Position numbers and translations under genes: made by a program. The notes beneath the pieces are model-generated. The model did no database searches and was not told the origin of the DNA. It saw nothing but the letters and a program-made list of their open reading frames with translations. A stretch of 64,000 nucleotides of DNA from Portulaca oleracea. Lineage: Eukaryota; Streptophyta; Magnoliopsida; Caryophyllales; Portulacaceae. Shown here one piece after another: positions 34,557 through 46,086 of the stretch; within the stretch, counting starts at the first letter, position 1, and every line of letters starts with the position of its first letter. The stretch covers positions 59,777,518-59,841,517 of the forward strand of contig CM055869.1 in the NCBI GenBank assembly GCA_029582165.1. Reading direction: 5' to 3'.

Positions 34557-37500
34557 ATGGTGAGTGCAAACGACGGGCTTCCGAACCCGTTTGGTGATCT
34601 GGGTCGTCCGATTTCCTTGCCGGAGCTCCGGGAGACGGCGTACGAGATCCTCATCGGAGCATGCCGGAGCTCCACCGGGTCGAAGCCGTTGACGTACGTG
34701 TCGCAGTCGGAGAGGAGGAACGGCAGTGGGGAGAGGGCGGCGCTGACGTCGCAGCCGTCGCTGCAGAGGTCGCTGACGTCGGCGGCGGCGAGCAAGGTGA
34801 AGGCGGCGCTGGGGATGAAGTCGTCGGAGAGGAGGAGGGCGGCGGCGGCGACGGCGGGGAGGACGGTGGGGGAGATGCTTAGGGTTCAGATGAGGGTTTC
34901 GGAGGCCACGGATTCTAGGGTTCGAAGGGCTTTGCTAAGAATTGCTGCTGGTCAGGTTGGTTAATTAACTTAATTTGTAGTATTAATTGAAATTTGATTG
35001 ATTGATTTTGGTTTTGGTTTGCTGTTTTCATGGTGGATTTTCTGCCATGGATCTTGGTTGTGGTGCTCTTCTGTTCAACATTTTGGGTATGATTTGTTCT
35101 ACAAAACGAAAAGAAATGGAAGAAAGATTGCCAGTTGAGCATGATTTTGGATACAGTATCTTGATTTTGAATTGGGAATTTGGGTTTGTTTAATTCTTGC
35201 GCTCTGAATTTTCTATGATCATTATGGCAGCTGGCAAAAGTCGGGTCGGGTCGGTCAAACTGGTCGACGTCAAAGTTTGTGCGAATTTTCCGGGTCGGGC
35301 AATTTGGAGACAGCTATATTTGGGTGAAAATCAGGCTCGGTCAATAGAAAAGAATGAGAAATTCTTGATTTTGAATTGGGATTGTTTAATTCTTGCTCTC
35401 TGAATTTACTATGACTATGGGTAGCTGGCAAAAGTCGGGTTTGGGTCGAATTTGGGTGGGTCAAACCGGTCGATGTCAAAATTTGTCTGGATTTTTTGGG
35501 TCGGACAATTGGGACGCTTCTATATTTGGTTGAAAATCGGGCTCGGGCAGTGGAAAAAGAAAAAAGAGAGAAGTTCTTTGGTTTTGAGTTGGGATTGTTT
35601 AATTCTTGCTCTCTGAATTTTCTATTATTATGGGTAGCTGGCAACAATTTGGGTTCTGGTCGAATTCGGATCGGTCAAACTGGCCAATGTCAAAATTTGT
35701 CTGATTTTTCTCGAGTTGGACAGTTTGGACGCACCTATATTTGGGTGAAAATTGGGCTCGGACAATAGAAAAAGAGAGAAATATTATGTTCGAATATTTG
35801 GTTAATGTCGAAATTTGGACAAAAATTCTATGATGGTACTGGACAAATTCACTTTGGTTGCAGTGAGGATTAGAGAATTGGTAAAAATAGTATGTGGTTG
35901 AACAAAATTTTGCTAGCTTTAGTTATGTTCGTGAATTGGTAAAAGATTTCTCTTTTTCTTTGCATTGGAAAAGTATTCTCTTTGTGATTTTTTTTCTTCG
36001 GGGGTGGGGTTAGGGTAATGGATTGAAGATGGTAATGAAGGTTGTAATGGAGCCTTGGCAAACGGGTCGATTCGGGTTCACCCATCTAATAAACGGGTCA
36101 TCTTCGTGCCAAACTTGAAAATATAACATGTTTCCAAAGTAGATTGTCATGTCAAAATCGGTTCATTTCATGCCCACTTTTGGTCCGTCGGAATCAGCAT
36201 CTTCATGCACTCTCGTGCATGAGGAAGGCTGTCAACACCTAGATCCCCAGACCTCGTGTTATCGGGACTGCATTTGGGTTTCTTCTTGTTGTTGTTGTTG
36301 TTTGATTCGTTCAAATTCGAACTTACCCCTTGTTTCTAGGCCTTTTTTTCTTCTATGTATATGACTTGTGGCATGTTGCTTGATTGCATGTATCATCATC
36401 CATCAGCTCGGGAGAAGGATCGAGTTGGTAGTATTGCCCCTAGAGCTTCTCCAACAGCTAAAACCCTCGGACTTCCCAACTCAACAAGACTTCGAATCCT
36501 TCCAAAAGCGAAACCTCAAGATGCTCGAACTCGGGCTCCTCCTCCACCCCCGCGTGCCCCTAGACAAGTCCGACCCTTCCGCCCAGCAGCTCAAGCAGCT
36601 CATTCGCGGCTCGTCCGAGAAACCCCTAGAAACCGGGAAGAACAACGAGACCATGCAGGTTCTCCGGACCGTTGTCATGTCCCTCGCCTGTAGATCCCCG
36701 GACGCGTGCCATTGGGCGGATGGGCCCCCCTTGAACCTCCGGCTCTACCAGACGCTTCTAGAAGCGTGCTTTGACGTGGACGATGAATCCTCCATCATCG
36801 ACGAGGTCGACGAGGTTCTAGAGCTTTCCAAGAAGACGTGGCCCGTCCTCGGGGTGGACCAGGCGACGCACAACCTCTGCTTCTTGTGGGTGTTGTTTAA
36901 CCGGTACGTGGAGACGGGGCAGATAGAGGACGACCTGTTGTTTGCCGCGAGCAATCTCTTGGCGGAAGTTGAGAAGGACGCGAAGGCCACCAAGGAGCCG
37001 GAGTACTCGAGGGTTTTGAGCTCGGTGTTGAGTGTCATGCTCGGTTGGGCCGAGAAGAGACTTTTGACCTACCACGAGACGTTTAGGAGCGACGACATCG
37101 AGTTGATGGAGAGTGTGGCTTCGTTGGCCGTGACTTCGGCGAAGATACTCGTGGAGGATATCGCGCATGAGTATCGGAGGAAGAGGAAGGGAGTTGACGT
37201 CTCGAGGGAGAGGGTCGAGACCTACATTAGGTCTTCTATTCGGACCGCTTTTGCTCAGGTTAGTTCTCTGACTTAGTAGTTTTGCAAACAGGATAGTTTA
37301 TGAACACTTAAAACAGGCCCAGGACCGAAACCTGAAACTGAAAGACCTGGAAACTATTGATCCCAAATCAAGCATAGGCCTGACCCGTCTCAAACCTGAA
37401 AAACCCGGGAGCTATCGGACCCAAAATGACCCCAAATCGAACATAGACCCGACCCGTATCCGACCTGAAAGACCCATTTGCTCGGCCTATGCACTGCAGG

Positions 37501-39881
37501 ACTCTGGGGTTGGTGGTTTTGCTTATTGTTATGATAGTTTGCTTCATACTTGGAATTTATTCACTTTTGTGGTCATCAAACATAGACCAAACTGTCAAAT
37601 GCCGATGGAATTAAGGTAGAATTTAGACTATTATACACATAATGAATCTCCCTGACATACCACAGAAAATGGAGAAGATCAACCTGAACAAGCGTTCCTC
37701 GAAGACCCAGCACCGGGACCCGATCCCCATCCTCTCCCTCTTGGCCCAAGAAACCACGGAGCTCGCCCTGACGGAGCGGGACACATACAGCCCTGTCCTG
37801 AAGCGGTGGCACCCGCTCCCGGCCGGGGTGGCGGCCGCCGCCCTCCACGGCTGCTACGGCGCCGAGCTCAAGCAGTTCGCGGGCCGCCTCAAGGAGCTGA
37901 CCCCGGACGCGGTCCTGGTGCTGATCGCCGCGGACAAGCTGGAGAAGCAGCTTGTGCAGATCGCGGTGGAGGATGCTGCGGAGAGCGAGGATGGCGGGAT
38001 GGCGGTGATAAAGGAGATGCCGCCGTACGAGGCGGAGGCGGCAATAGGGAGGTTGGTGAAGGAGTGGATCAAGACGAGGGTTGACCGGCTCAAAGAGTGG
38101 GTTGACCGCAACATTCAACAAGAGGTATTCCACATCCTGACTCCACATCCCCCGTCCCGGTTTTTCTTGAAATAAACGTACTAGTGTGGGTCCCGCTTTT
38201 GGTGGGTCTTGGTGGGTCTGGTCAAAGTGAGACTAAAGTTCATGGCATTCTCTTCTATAGACATGGAATTTTCGGGATCTCCTTCCCGGCTTTTCTCAAA
38301 AAACACGAACATCTCCCAGTGTGGATCCTGCTTTTGTCGGTCTTAGTCAAAATAAGGATAAAATTTTCGACATTCTCTTCTATATGTATGGAATGTTCAT
38401 TGTCCCCTCATGAATCCCCCCCTTAAACAAACGTCTCCCGTGTGGGTCCCGTTTTTCAGAAAATAGACAAACATCTCCTGGACTCTCAGTATGGGTCCTG
38501 CTTTTGCTGAATCCCTTAAAATTAAGGCTAAAATTCTCGACACTCTCTTCTATAGGTATGGAATGCGCAAGCGAATAAGGAGCATGTTGGCCCGTCGGTC
38601 ATTGAAATTCTCCGCATGATGGACGAAACAGTCGAAGCATTCTTTCTGTTGCCGATACCCATTCAGCCCGCCTTGGTGACCGATTTAATGGCCGGTCTCG
38701 ATAGATGCCTCCAGCAGTACACAACGAAGGCCGTGTCTGGCTGTGGTAAATCTCGTAAAACAGAACTTACAGTGCGTTTGGTTGGGAAATTTTCTTGGGA
38801 AAGTCGACTTTTCCATGGTCGGTCGTATTTTCACTTTCAAACCATAGGGGGAAGTTTTCTCAAGAAAACATATCCCGAAAAACTACCAAACGCACCCTTA
38901 TTGGCTTACATAACCATCCTGTATCAGATTCATTGACTTTATTCATTTTCTTTGTAAAATGTAGGATCTCGAAACACTTTCATACCGAGCTTGCCGGGTT
39001 TAACCCGGTGTTCGGCCGGGTCCAAGTTCTTCAAGAAGAAGGACAAGCCTCAACCGCCCGTCAAGAGGAAACCCCATCAGCTCGGGGCTCCGATTACGGA
39101 TCACGACCTGTTCGGGGTATCCGAGCTATGTGTCCGCATGAACACGTTGCAACGGATTCGGTCCGGGGCAGACGCCTTGGAGAAGAAGGCGGTAGTGTAC
39201 CTAAAAAACTCAGGCACCACGGAAGTGGACCCCGGGCTGAAGACCAAGCTTGAGCTCTCGATGGCGGCCGCCTCGGAAGGCATCCAGCAGCTCTGCGAGG
39301 CAGCCGGGTACCGGATCATCTTCCGCGAGCTGGCCCACGTCCTGTGGGATGGCCTGTACGTCGGGGGCGTCTCGTCCTCACGGGTCGACCCATTCCTCCA
39401 GGAGCTCGAGCGGTACCTCGAGGTCGTGGCAACCACCGTGGCCCATGACCGGGTCAGGACTCGGGCCGTGGCCGAGGTGATGCGGGCCTCGTTCGATGGG
39501 TTCCTCCTCGTGATCCTGGCAGGGGGCCCGGCCCGGGCCTTCGCCCGGGAGGAGGCCCGGGTGGTGGAGGAGGACTTCCAGCTCCTGTGCGACCTATTCT
39601 GGTCGAATGGGGACGGGCTACCCATTGAGCTCATCGAGAGCGCCTCGGGGACCGTCGGGGCCGTGTTGGGCCTCCTTAAGATGGACACGGAGGGGTTGAT
39701 CGGGCGGTTCAGGGAGTTGTGTGGGGAGGGGGACGGGTCCTCCCGGTTGCCGTTGCCACCTACGACGGGCCGGTGGGGCTCGAGCGACGCGAACACGGTC
39801 TTGAGGGTTTTGTGCCACCGGGACGATGAGGTGGCAGCGAAGTTTCTTAAGAAAACTTACAATTTGCCCAAGAAATTGTGA
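34557..39881 (+). CDS. DUF810 / MUN-domain (UNC-13-like, PATROL1-related) protein, 938 aa, 5 exons
   Basis: Exons, all GT..AG: 34557-34955, 36407-37258, 37666-38124, 38556-38745, 38965-39881; 2,817 nt in phase, stop at 39879-39881. The N-terminus has the family signature (PFGDLGRPISLPELRETAYE, about residues 10-29) and a basic SLQRSLTSAAASKVKAALG segment. Exon 2 opens with LGRRIELVVLPLELLQQLK. Exon 4 gives the MHD1-like block (ILRMMDETVEAFFLLPIP, about 585-602). Exon 5 starts GSRNTFIPSLPGLTRC and carries an MHD2-like block near 770-855. Known for the family: MUN/Munc13-related vesicle-tethering factors; PATROL1 promotes delivery of the plasma-membrane H+-ATPase. A similar role here is inference. 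No signal peptide or membrane segment is seen, so a cytosolic or peripheral-membrane protein is expected. Length fits the DUF810 relatives (about 950-1,040 aa). Exons are very GC-rich against AT-rich flanks. Introns 1 and 4 contain repeats listed separately. Confidence 0.95.
35158..35790 (+). repeat. Three tandem copies of a ~210-bp unit in MUN intron 1
   Basis: Units begin near 35158, 35363 and 35578. Each runs from a TTGAATTGGGATTGTTTAAT-like start through TCTTGCTCTCTGAATTT and AGCTGGCAAAAGTCGGG to a GGGCTCGG(A)CAATAGAAAA end. The unit joins ordinary intron sequence to a member of the dispersed AGCTGGCAAA...CGGGTCGG repeat, so the array arose by duplication after that repeat had inserted. 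Copies differ by point changes and small indels. Confidence 0.8.
38770..38897. mobile_element. Tourist-like MITE in MUN intron 4, TSD TTA
   Basis: A 128-bp foldback element. Ends are CAGTGCGTTTGGTTGGGAAA and, reverse-complemented, GGGTGCGTTTGGTAGTTTTT. It is flanked by TTA at 38767-38769 and 38898-38900, the 3-bp TSD typical of PIF/Harbinger (Tourist) MITEs. Relatives lie at 229-448, inside 6143-6548 and near 33,852-34,085. Confidence 0.75.
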
Positions 39882-40868
39882 TGATGTTGGTCCTCTTGGG
39901 GATTGGTGATTGAATTTGAGGGGGGAAGGATTGAAGTTTCTTGTGGTTGTGTATTATTTTTGGGGTGATTGTTGTGAAAAAAGAAAAGTGTAAAATTGCA
40001 TAAATCCTGAGTAGTTGTGCCATTTTTTTTGGTTAATTATTTGGATTCTTTGTAACACACTTGTAAATAATTACATAATAATATATTTACCAGAGTGGTA
40101 GCTTAGGTTATTGTTTTTGGTATTGTTTGGCCTCAATCTTGACCAGTATTTTGTTTCAATGTTAGAACTTGTCCGATCCTGATAAAATTGGTTTCACATA
40201 TATTTGGTCTAAATTTGGACATTGACCAAAATTTCGTTTATAGTATTTCTCTTATTTCTATTTCTATTGTGCGAACTAAATGTTTTTGGTTCGTCTGCAT
40301 TGTTTGACCGGAAAAATTAAATCGAAAATGATGTCATTTCTCATCTTGCAAGCCCATATCAGGCAGTATCATAACATAAAAAAGGCATTGGATATTCATT
40401 AAGAGTTTTTGGCCACAAATAATCCGTATTGAGGGGCTTTTGATTAGGAATAATTCAAAGTAATTTTTCGGCCACGATAATGCTTTACTATTTTTCTCAT
40501 AGCGATGCAGAATCAATTTAAGACGGAAGTCGCCATGCGACTAGAAAGTATGTTTATTCATACTTCAAAAAGGAAATTTCTGGTCGCCATATTAGCTTTT
40601 GGTCTTTGAAATCGATTCTGATCACATATGAAAAAATAAGAAAAAGACAGATCACGATGGTCTTTCGATTATTACCAATCACAAGTCCTTCAGTACGGAT
40701 TATTTGTGGCCAAAACCCCATTCATTAATTACAGACAATTTCAACTGTGACTGTTGTTTTGATGAATTTCTGTGTACAAATATATAAAGAAAAACCATAA
40801 TTAAAGACAATCCTCAACTTCCTGTGTTCCTTACAATCACCCCCTATACACAGCTTCAGATCACTTGG
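39882..40868. other. Convergent 3' region between the MUN and PPR genes
   Basis: AT-rich DNA between two convergent genes, expected to hold both 3' UTRs. Positions 40,135-40,340 resemble the dispersed CGGGTCGG/TTCGGACA repeat family in decayed form. No coding frame was recognised. Confidence 0.6.
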
Positions 40869-43800
40869 TTACACAAACACACATACAAGTTGACCTGATA
40901 ACTGAATCTCACCACCAAACACCACCCTCCTAGGGTTCCTCGAAGCCCGGAAATTTCCCCCAACGTTACGAATGATCTTCATAGGCGAAGTTCTGGGTTC
41001 GGTTAACACCATCTGGGTCCTTACGTTCGTAGCGAAACCTTGTGTCTGAAAAACCCTTGAAGAAGAAGAAGAAACGTCGTAGTTGTTATCAGTTCGGTAA
41101 ATCCTTTCTAGGCGGTCCTTGGTAGGCTTTTCGGCTCCTAGGGCGGCCTTTTGTGGCGATGTTAGGGAATCCTGTACTCTTTTCGCCTCGTTGATCATCC
41201 CAATGGACCGCCATGCGTCTGCGACGAGACGCACGGTGCTTTCCTGAGGAGGCACGCGGTTCTCCTGCATGATTTGCAAGAGTTCCTCGGCTTTCCAGGG
41301 TTGTTTGGCCTCGCTGAACCCCCAAATTAGGGTTTCATAGGTCTTTAGGTTAGGGGTGACCCCCATTTGGCACATCTTGTCGTAGATCTGCATGGCGCGG
41401 GCCATCTGGCCCGCGCTGCACCACCCGCTGATAATGGTGGTGAAGATGACGACGTTAGGGTGGACCCCGGCCCGGGGCATGGCGTCGGTTAGGAGGGACT
41501 CGGCCCGCTCGGGGTCGCCCGAGCGGACGTAGCCCTTGGCGAGGATGCTATAGGCGTGGACGTCGGGGTCAATGTCGGCTTTGACCATGTCGTCGAACAT
41601 GGCTTGGCATTTGTCCATGAGCCCCGCGGAGCTCCATGCGTTCATGATCGTGCTGAAGGTTACCACGTCCGGCTTCACCCCAAACTCCTCCATCAATGTA
41701 AGTGCCTGCAATGTAAAAGGTGGCGGGTGTTATAGTGGGTCCCACTTAAGCGGGGAGATCCAGATATAGACAATTTTGTTTTTGATTAACATTACACAAT
41801 ATGAAAACAAAAGGCACAAAATACAAACAATGCAACAACACCTAGCATGACTATTTACCTAAGTGAGGTCCGACCTTCAAAGATGTAGACAACCTTACCC
41901 TACCATGCAAACACGTCGAATTCTAGAGACGACAATCTATCCATAACTAGATTAACTTCCCCCCAATAGAGAAACCTTCTTTAAGAACCCTATAAGATCC
42001 CTACAAAGCACAAACAAACAACCAAAACCATGGTAACAAAGAAGCAAAGCAAGACAAAAAGTACATACATTACCTCTTCAACTCCATCTGAGTCCATGAC
42101 ATCCAAGAACCCTTTGATGAGCGAGTTAAACACCACCCGGTTCGGACTCACCCCAAGCTCCTTCATCCTATACAAAAACCTCAACGCGTCCGCCATGTTC
42201 CCCTCGCTACAATACCCACTCACAATGATCCCACAAGTCCTCTCATTCGGCGCAACCCTGTTCTTCTGCATCTCAAGTATCATGGCCTCAGCCTTACAGG
42301 TCTCCCCCCTTTGCGCGTAAGCCCTCGCCAACGTGTTATATGTCACAACATCGGGTTGCAAACCGGACCCCACCATCCTATACACCACATTCCAAGCCTC
42401 ATTGATGTCCTTCCCACACCAAGCTTGAACTAGGATGTTATAAGTCATCTCATTAGGCCTCAAATTCTTCTCTTGAGACATCATATCTAGCAACTTGAGA
42501 GCCTCCTCCGGCTTCCCTACGCGGCCATAGCCCTTCATCAAGGCATTGAAGGTGCTGATTGTCGGTTTACTACTGCTTGATTGCTTCATCCGGTTGAACA
42601 ACTTCATTGCGCCCTTCATGTCACCGGCTTCAGAGTAGGCATTGATGGCTGCATTGAAGAGGATCGAGTCCGGTTTCAGGCCTTGGGACTCGATCATAGA
42701 GATGAGTTTGGGGATGGACCGAGTTTTCTTTTGTTGGGTTAGGGCGGCGAGGAGGGTTGTGTAGGTCACTAGGGTTGGTTTGTGGCCCGAGTCGATTAGG
42801 TTGTCGAAAAGGGCCACGACTTCATGGGGTTTGTTGCCCTTTTTGACTAACTTGGTCATGAGTTTTGTCCGCGAAATGACCGTTTGGCAGCCATTGTTGC
42901 TTGCCATGCACGCAACACAACGGTCATTGTCTGAGGAGAAGTCGTCGGAGGCCAAAGTGGGACACCCTTTCTCCTGAAAAACAAGACAGACATTTCTGTT
43001 TGTTGAGAGACTGATTCCAACAGACCAATGATCACTAAATTGGTAATAGTAACATATGGAGAACATGTCATGTGTGTGAAATATATGAAAGAGAGTTGAT
43101 TGATACTACATATTATACATAACATGATTGGGGAAACTTGAACATAATATAAGTAGATCATGTCATGTGTATGAAATATATGAAGGTGAGTTGATTGATA
43201 CTACACATTATACATACCATAGTTGAGGAAGCTTGAACATGTTTGTCTCTTGACCCGGTTTTCCTTGTCCGTTTTTCCATCAAGGGATGATCGATCACCG
43301 TTCTTATTATATTCGATCCTAACTAGTATCCCGATTTCTCTCTTGAATATGCAAAATCAATGAAGCTTCACACCGGATCCTAACCCTAATTTGAATTAGG
43401 ATAAACCAAGGAGCTCATTAACATGGAGATTCTAGGCATAGCACATATATTCGACTCGATTTATATTCTAAACAAAATGGGCATAAACATAAATCGGTCA
43501 AGCAACCGGTAACAACAACTCCCAGTATGATTCCCACGTTGGAGGAACCGGGTTATCCAAGTACATACAGCCTTGGAGTATTTGGTACGTAAATTTATCA
43601 AATATTATTACAAAATCATCAATATTTTTCATAAAATTCATCATAAATTTATCAAATATTATTACAAAATCATCAATATTGTTACAAAAAATTCATCACC
43701 TAAAAAATTAATCAATTTTAATTGCATATAGAGGACTTAAATAGGTCCTTCACTGCAATTTATTAGGTGCTCCCGGAGCACGTGCTCCAGATTGTATGAT

Positions 43801-44234
43801 TGTTTCACCCACATATATTAGATTGTTCACCATAGAAATTAGATTGTTCACCATAGAAATTAGATTGTTCACTCTTATTACAATGATTGTTCACTTATAA
43901 ATATTCGGAGCACATGCTCCGTGTATGATATAATTTGCGAACTCCCAATATATGCAAATTGAATTGCACAATAATTTTAAGCATATCATTAAATTTGCAT
44001 CACACTTCCAATAGTTCATTCTAACAAAACAACTTTCGGTATGGATCTCGCAATTCAGGATATATGGAAAAGATAGATAGGCAAAAACACAAAGTAGCAA
44101 AGGAAATCATGCAATGAAATAAGTTATATTCCACATTACCAACACAAAAAGGGATTAAAATTAAAGAGAGAACCAAATCTTAAGCTTAAAAAATGATGAA
44201 GAAATATAGTTGCAAGATCAAACAAACATACCAT
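40869..44234 (-). CDS. P-class pentatricopeptide repeat protein, 579 aa, 3 exons
   Basis: Exons in transcript order: 44234-44232 (only the ATG), 42973-42074, 41705-40869; 1,740 nt in phase, stop TAA at 40869-40871. The ATG is followed at once by a GTATG donor, and the next exon starts TTTCAG|GAG, giving [18 protein letters not shown]. About twelve 35-residue PPR motifs follow, e.g. [51 protein letters not shown], then a non-repeat tail of about 90 residues. Known for the family: P-class PPRs bind organellar RNA sequence-specifically and influence its stability, splicing or translation. By recollection it resembles Arabidopsis At5g25630/At5g21222-type proteins. No clear transit peptide is visible, so mitochondrial or plastid location is family-based only. 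Intron 1 is about 1.26 kb and holds a MITE. No DYW or E domain is seen. Confidence 0.92.
43576..43740. repeat. Direct repeats in PPR intron 1
   Basis: The phrase TCAAATATTATTACAAAATC occurs twice (near 43,598 and 43,655), each followed by ATCAATATT. A related block on the other strand lies near 26,800-26,940. It is probably a fragment of a dispersed AT-rich foldback element. Confidence 0.5.
43759..43935. mobile_element. MITE-like repeat with GGAGCACGTGCTCC palindrome in PPR intron 1
   Basis: Begins near TTTATTAGGTGCTCCCGGAG, contains three short ATTAGATTGTTCAC-type tandem units and ends with CGGAGCACATGCTCCGTGTA. The same layout (TTTATTAGGTGC..., GATTGTTCAC, AAGCACATACTCC, GTGTATG) occurs split around the copia element at 20,536-20,597 and 23,160-23,235, so this is a dispersed family. 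Exact ends and TSD were not resolved. Confidence 0.55.
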
Positions 44235-46086
44235 GGAAGTGGGCAAAAAGGAGAAAGATTTTGCAGAGAAAACAGAGCTTCCAATAAAGAAGAAGAAGAA
44301 GACAGTGTTTGGTTTGGTTTGGTTTTATTTTTCAGTGAAAAAAATTGCAGGGAGAATTACTGTTATTATTATTTGTGGCTAGGTTTGTGGGATGACGTGG
44401 TTGGTGGTGTGCATGACAATTGGGCAGGAAATCTTATCTGGATTTGAGTTCTACTTCTGGCCTTTATTGGCTCAGTCATATTCTAGAGGCTCACAATATC
44501 TAGCTCTAGGAATTTTGGTCTTATATAATTTTTTTTTAAAAAGTACATGATTAAAGAATTTAAAAATTGGTGTGTAAAATTTTGTATTATAGAATTATTT
44601 TTGGTTTGGCTTGGGTGCTCAACCTTATTTGAGAAAGATTCTGGATTGAGAAAGCCAAGTGGAGTATATGGCAAGGGAAACCAAGCTTAATTTTTTTTAT
44701 ATTTTATTAATTCAAAATTTGAACAGATTGAAATAATTGTATCTTGAGTTATAAAAATAACAAAAACAATGGCAATAAGACAGCTAAATAGCTAAAAAAC
44801 CAACATGGAGCATCATAGCCAAACAACTTAAAAACACAATAGAATTTCGAGTTATACATGTGATAAACAATAGAATTTCGAGCATCATAGCTATATTTTA
44901 TTATTCAAAAGTCGATAAGTTCATTGGATTGCGTTGCCATTACAGAGAAATAATAAAAAGGAGAGGTGAATAGTAGACGTGATAAGTCATATATTCAAGG
45001 CTTTGTCATGACATGTTTTATCGATTTCATATTGCGTCGCAAGTAACGCATAAAAGAACGGTGCCTTAGTTTTTTAAATTTATCTTTATTGCTCTTTATC
45101 ATTTTTTCTTAAACAACTCCGTTGTAGACTTGCAGTTTCAGGATCCAAGCATACTCAATTAGCTGCTCTAGATTTGGTAATTGGGTCACTCAACTTAAGT
45201 TTGGTCTAGACTAAACTTTAAGTTGGGCTATGTTCAAGACAATAAAATTAAGATCGGTTCGAGTTTCGATTGCATAAATATCAATTGTAGTTGATTTAAG
45301 GTCTCGTACTGCTAGAAGAACATGACTATGAATTTCCAAAGGAAGACTTAACCGTAGTACTCCCTCTGTTTCCTATTATTTGTTACACATTTATTTGTCG
45401 CTATAAGTATATATGCTCAGATTTTACAAACTTTGGGTTCATGTATAATAATTTAAAATATGAAATCTACTCCAAATTTTCATGAAAATTATTTTCGTAT
45501 AAATATATTTATGTAATATTTTCAAACATATTATATTCAAAATTAAAGGACCAAAATAGTGTATTAGAAACTATGAAAATTCTTTCAAAATAGCAAAATG
45601 TAGGGATAAAACTGCTACAATATCTAAGTATCCAACCCCTCCATATCTCGCATGAGCGAGATTCCGGAGCATTGCCCAGAGACTACGAAAAGTAAAAAAT
45701 GACAGATATTAATGAACTAAGAACATTCAAAAAGATGTACTTTGTCATTAGAGCTTTAAATATACACAACCTTGCCCCTATTACTTTCAGGAAATTGAGA
45801 AAACCATTCAAAAATTAGTTTGGTGTAAGTTTATACGAGATAAATATGATTCAAATGCAAGCAGCAACAACATCATCAAAAACACAAATTGAATTTTCTG
45901 GAAATAATGTGGGGAAAAGAAAAACCAAATAGGGGGTTACAAGATGAACAATAATAATCCACAATCCAATTTGCTCCTCGGATTCATTCATCCCAGTTAT
46001 GATGATTTTTACAACAATTTCAACTTAAAGCTGAACAAATGAAACAGTGGACTTGACTCGACTCGACTTGATTCGAATCGGACTTT
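44235..46086. other. Intergenic: PPR 5' region and RABG3 3' flank
   Basis: Positions 44,235 to about 44,330 are expected to hold the PPR 5' UTR. Near 45,358 a sequence starting ACTCCCTCTGTTTCCTATTA looks like one end of a Stowaway-type MITE, but no matching inverted end was found. The rest is AT-rich and shows no gene. Confidence 0.5.

Noticed and set aside
36745..37168. Antisense and shifted frames over MUN exons 2 and 3 (also 37576-38148)
   Set aside because: Shadows of GC-rich exons with no recognisable domain.
39101..39796. 231-aa open frame on the - strand
   Set aside because: Antisense to MUN exon 5; the length is explained by high GC, and the sense frame has clear family motifs.
45358..45560. 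Stowaway MITE starting ACTCCCTCTGTTTCC
   Set aside because: Only one end is present; no inverted partner was found downstream, so not listed as an element.
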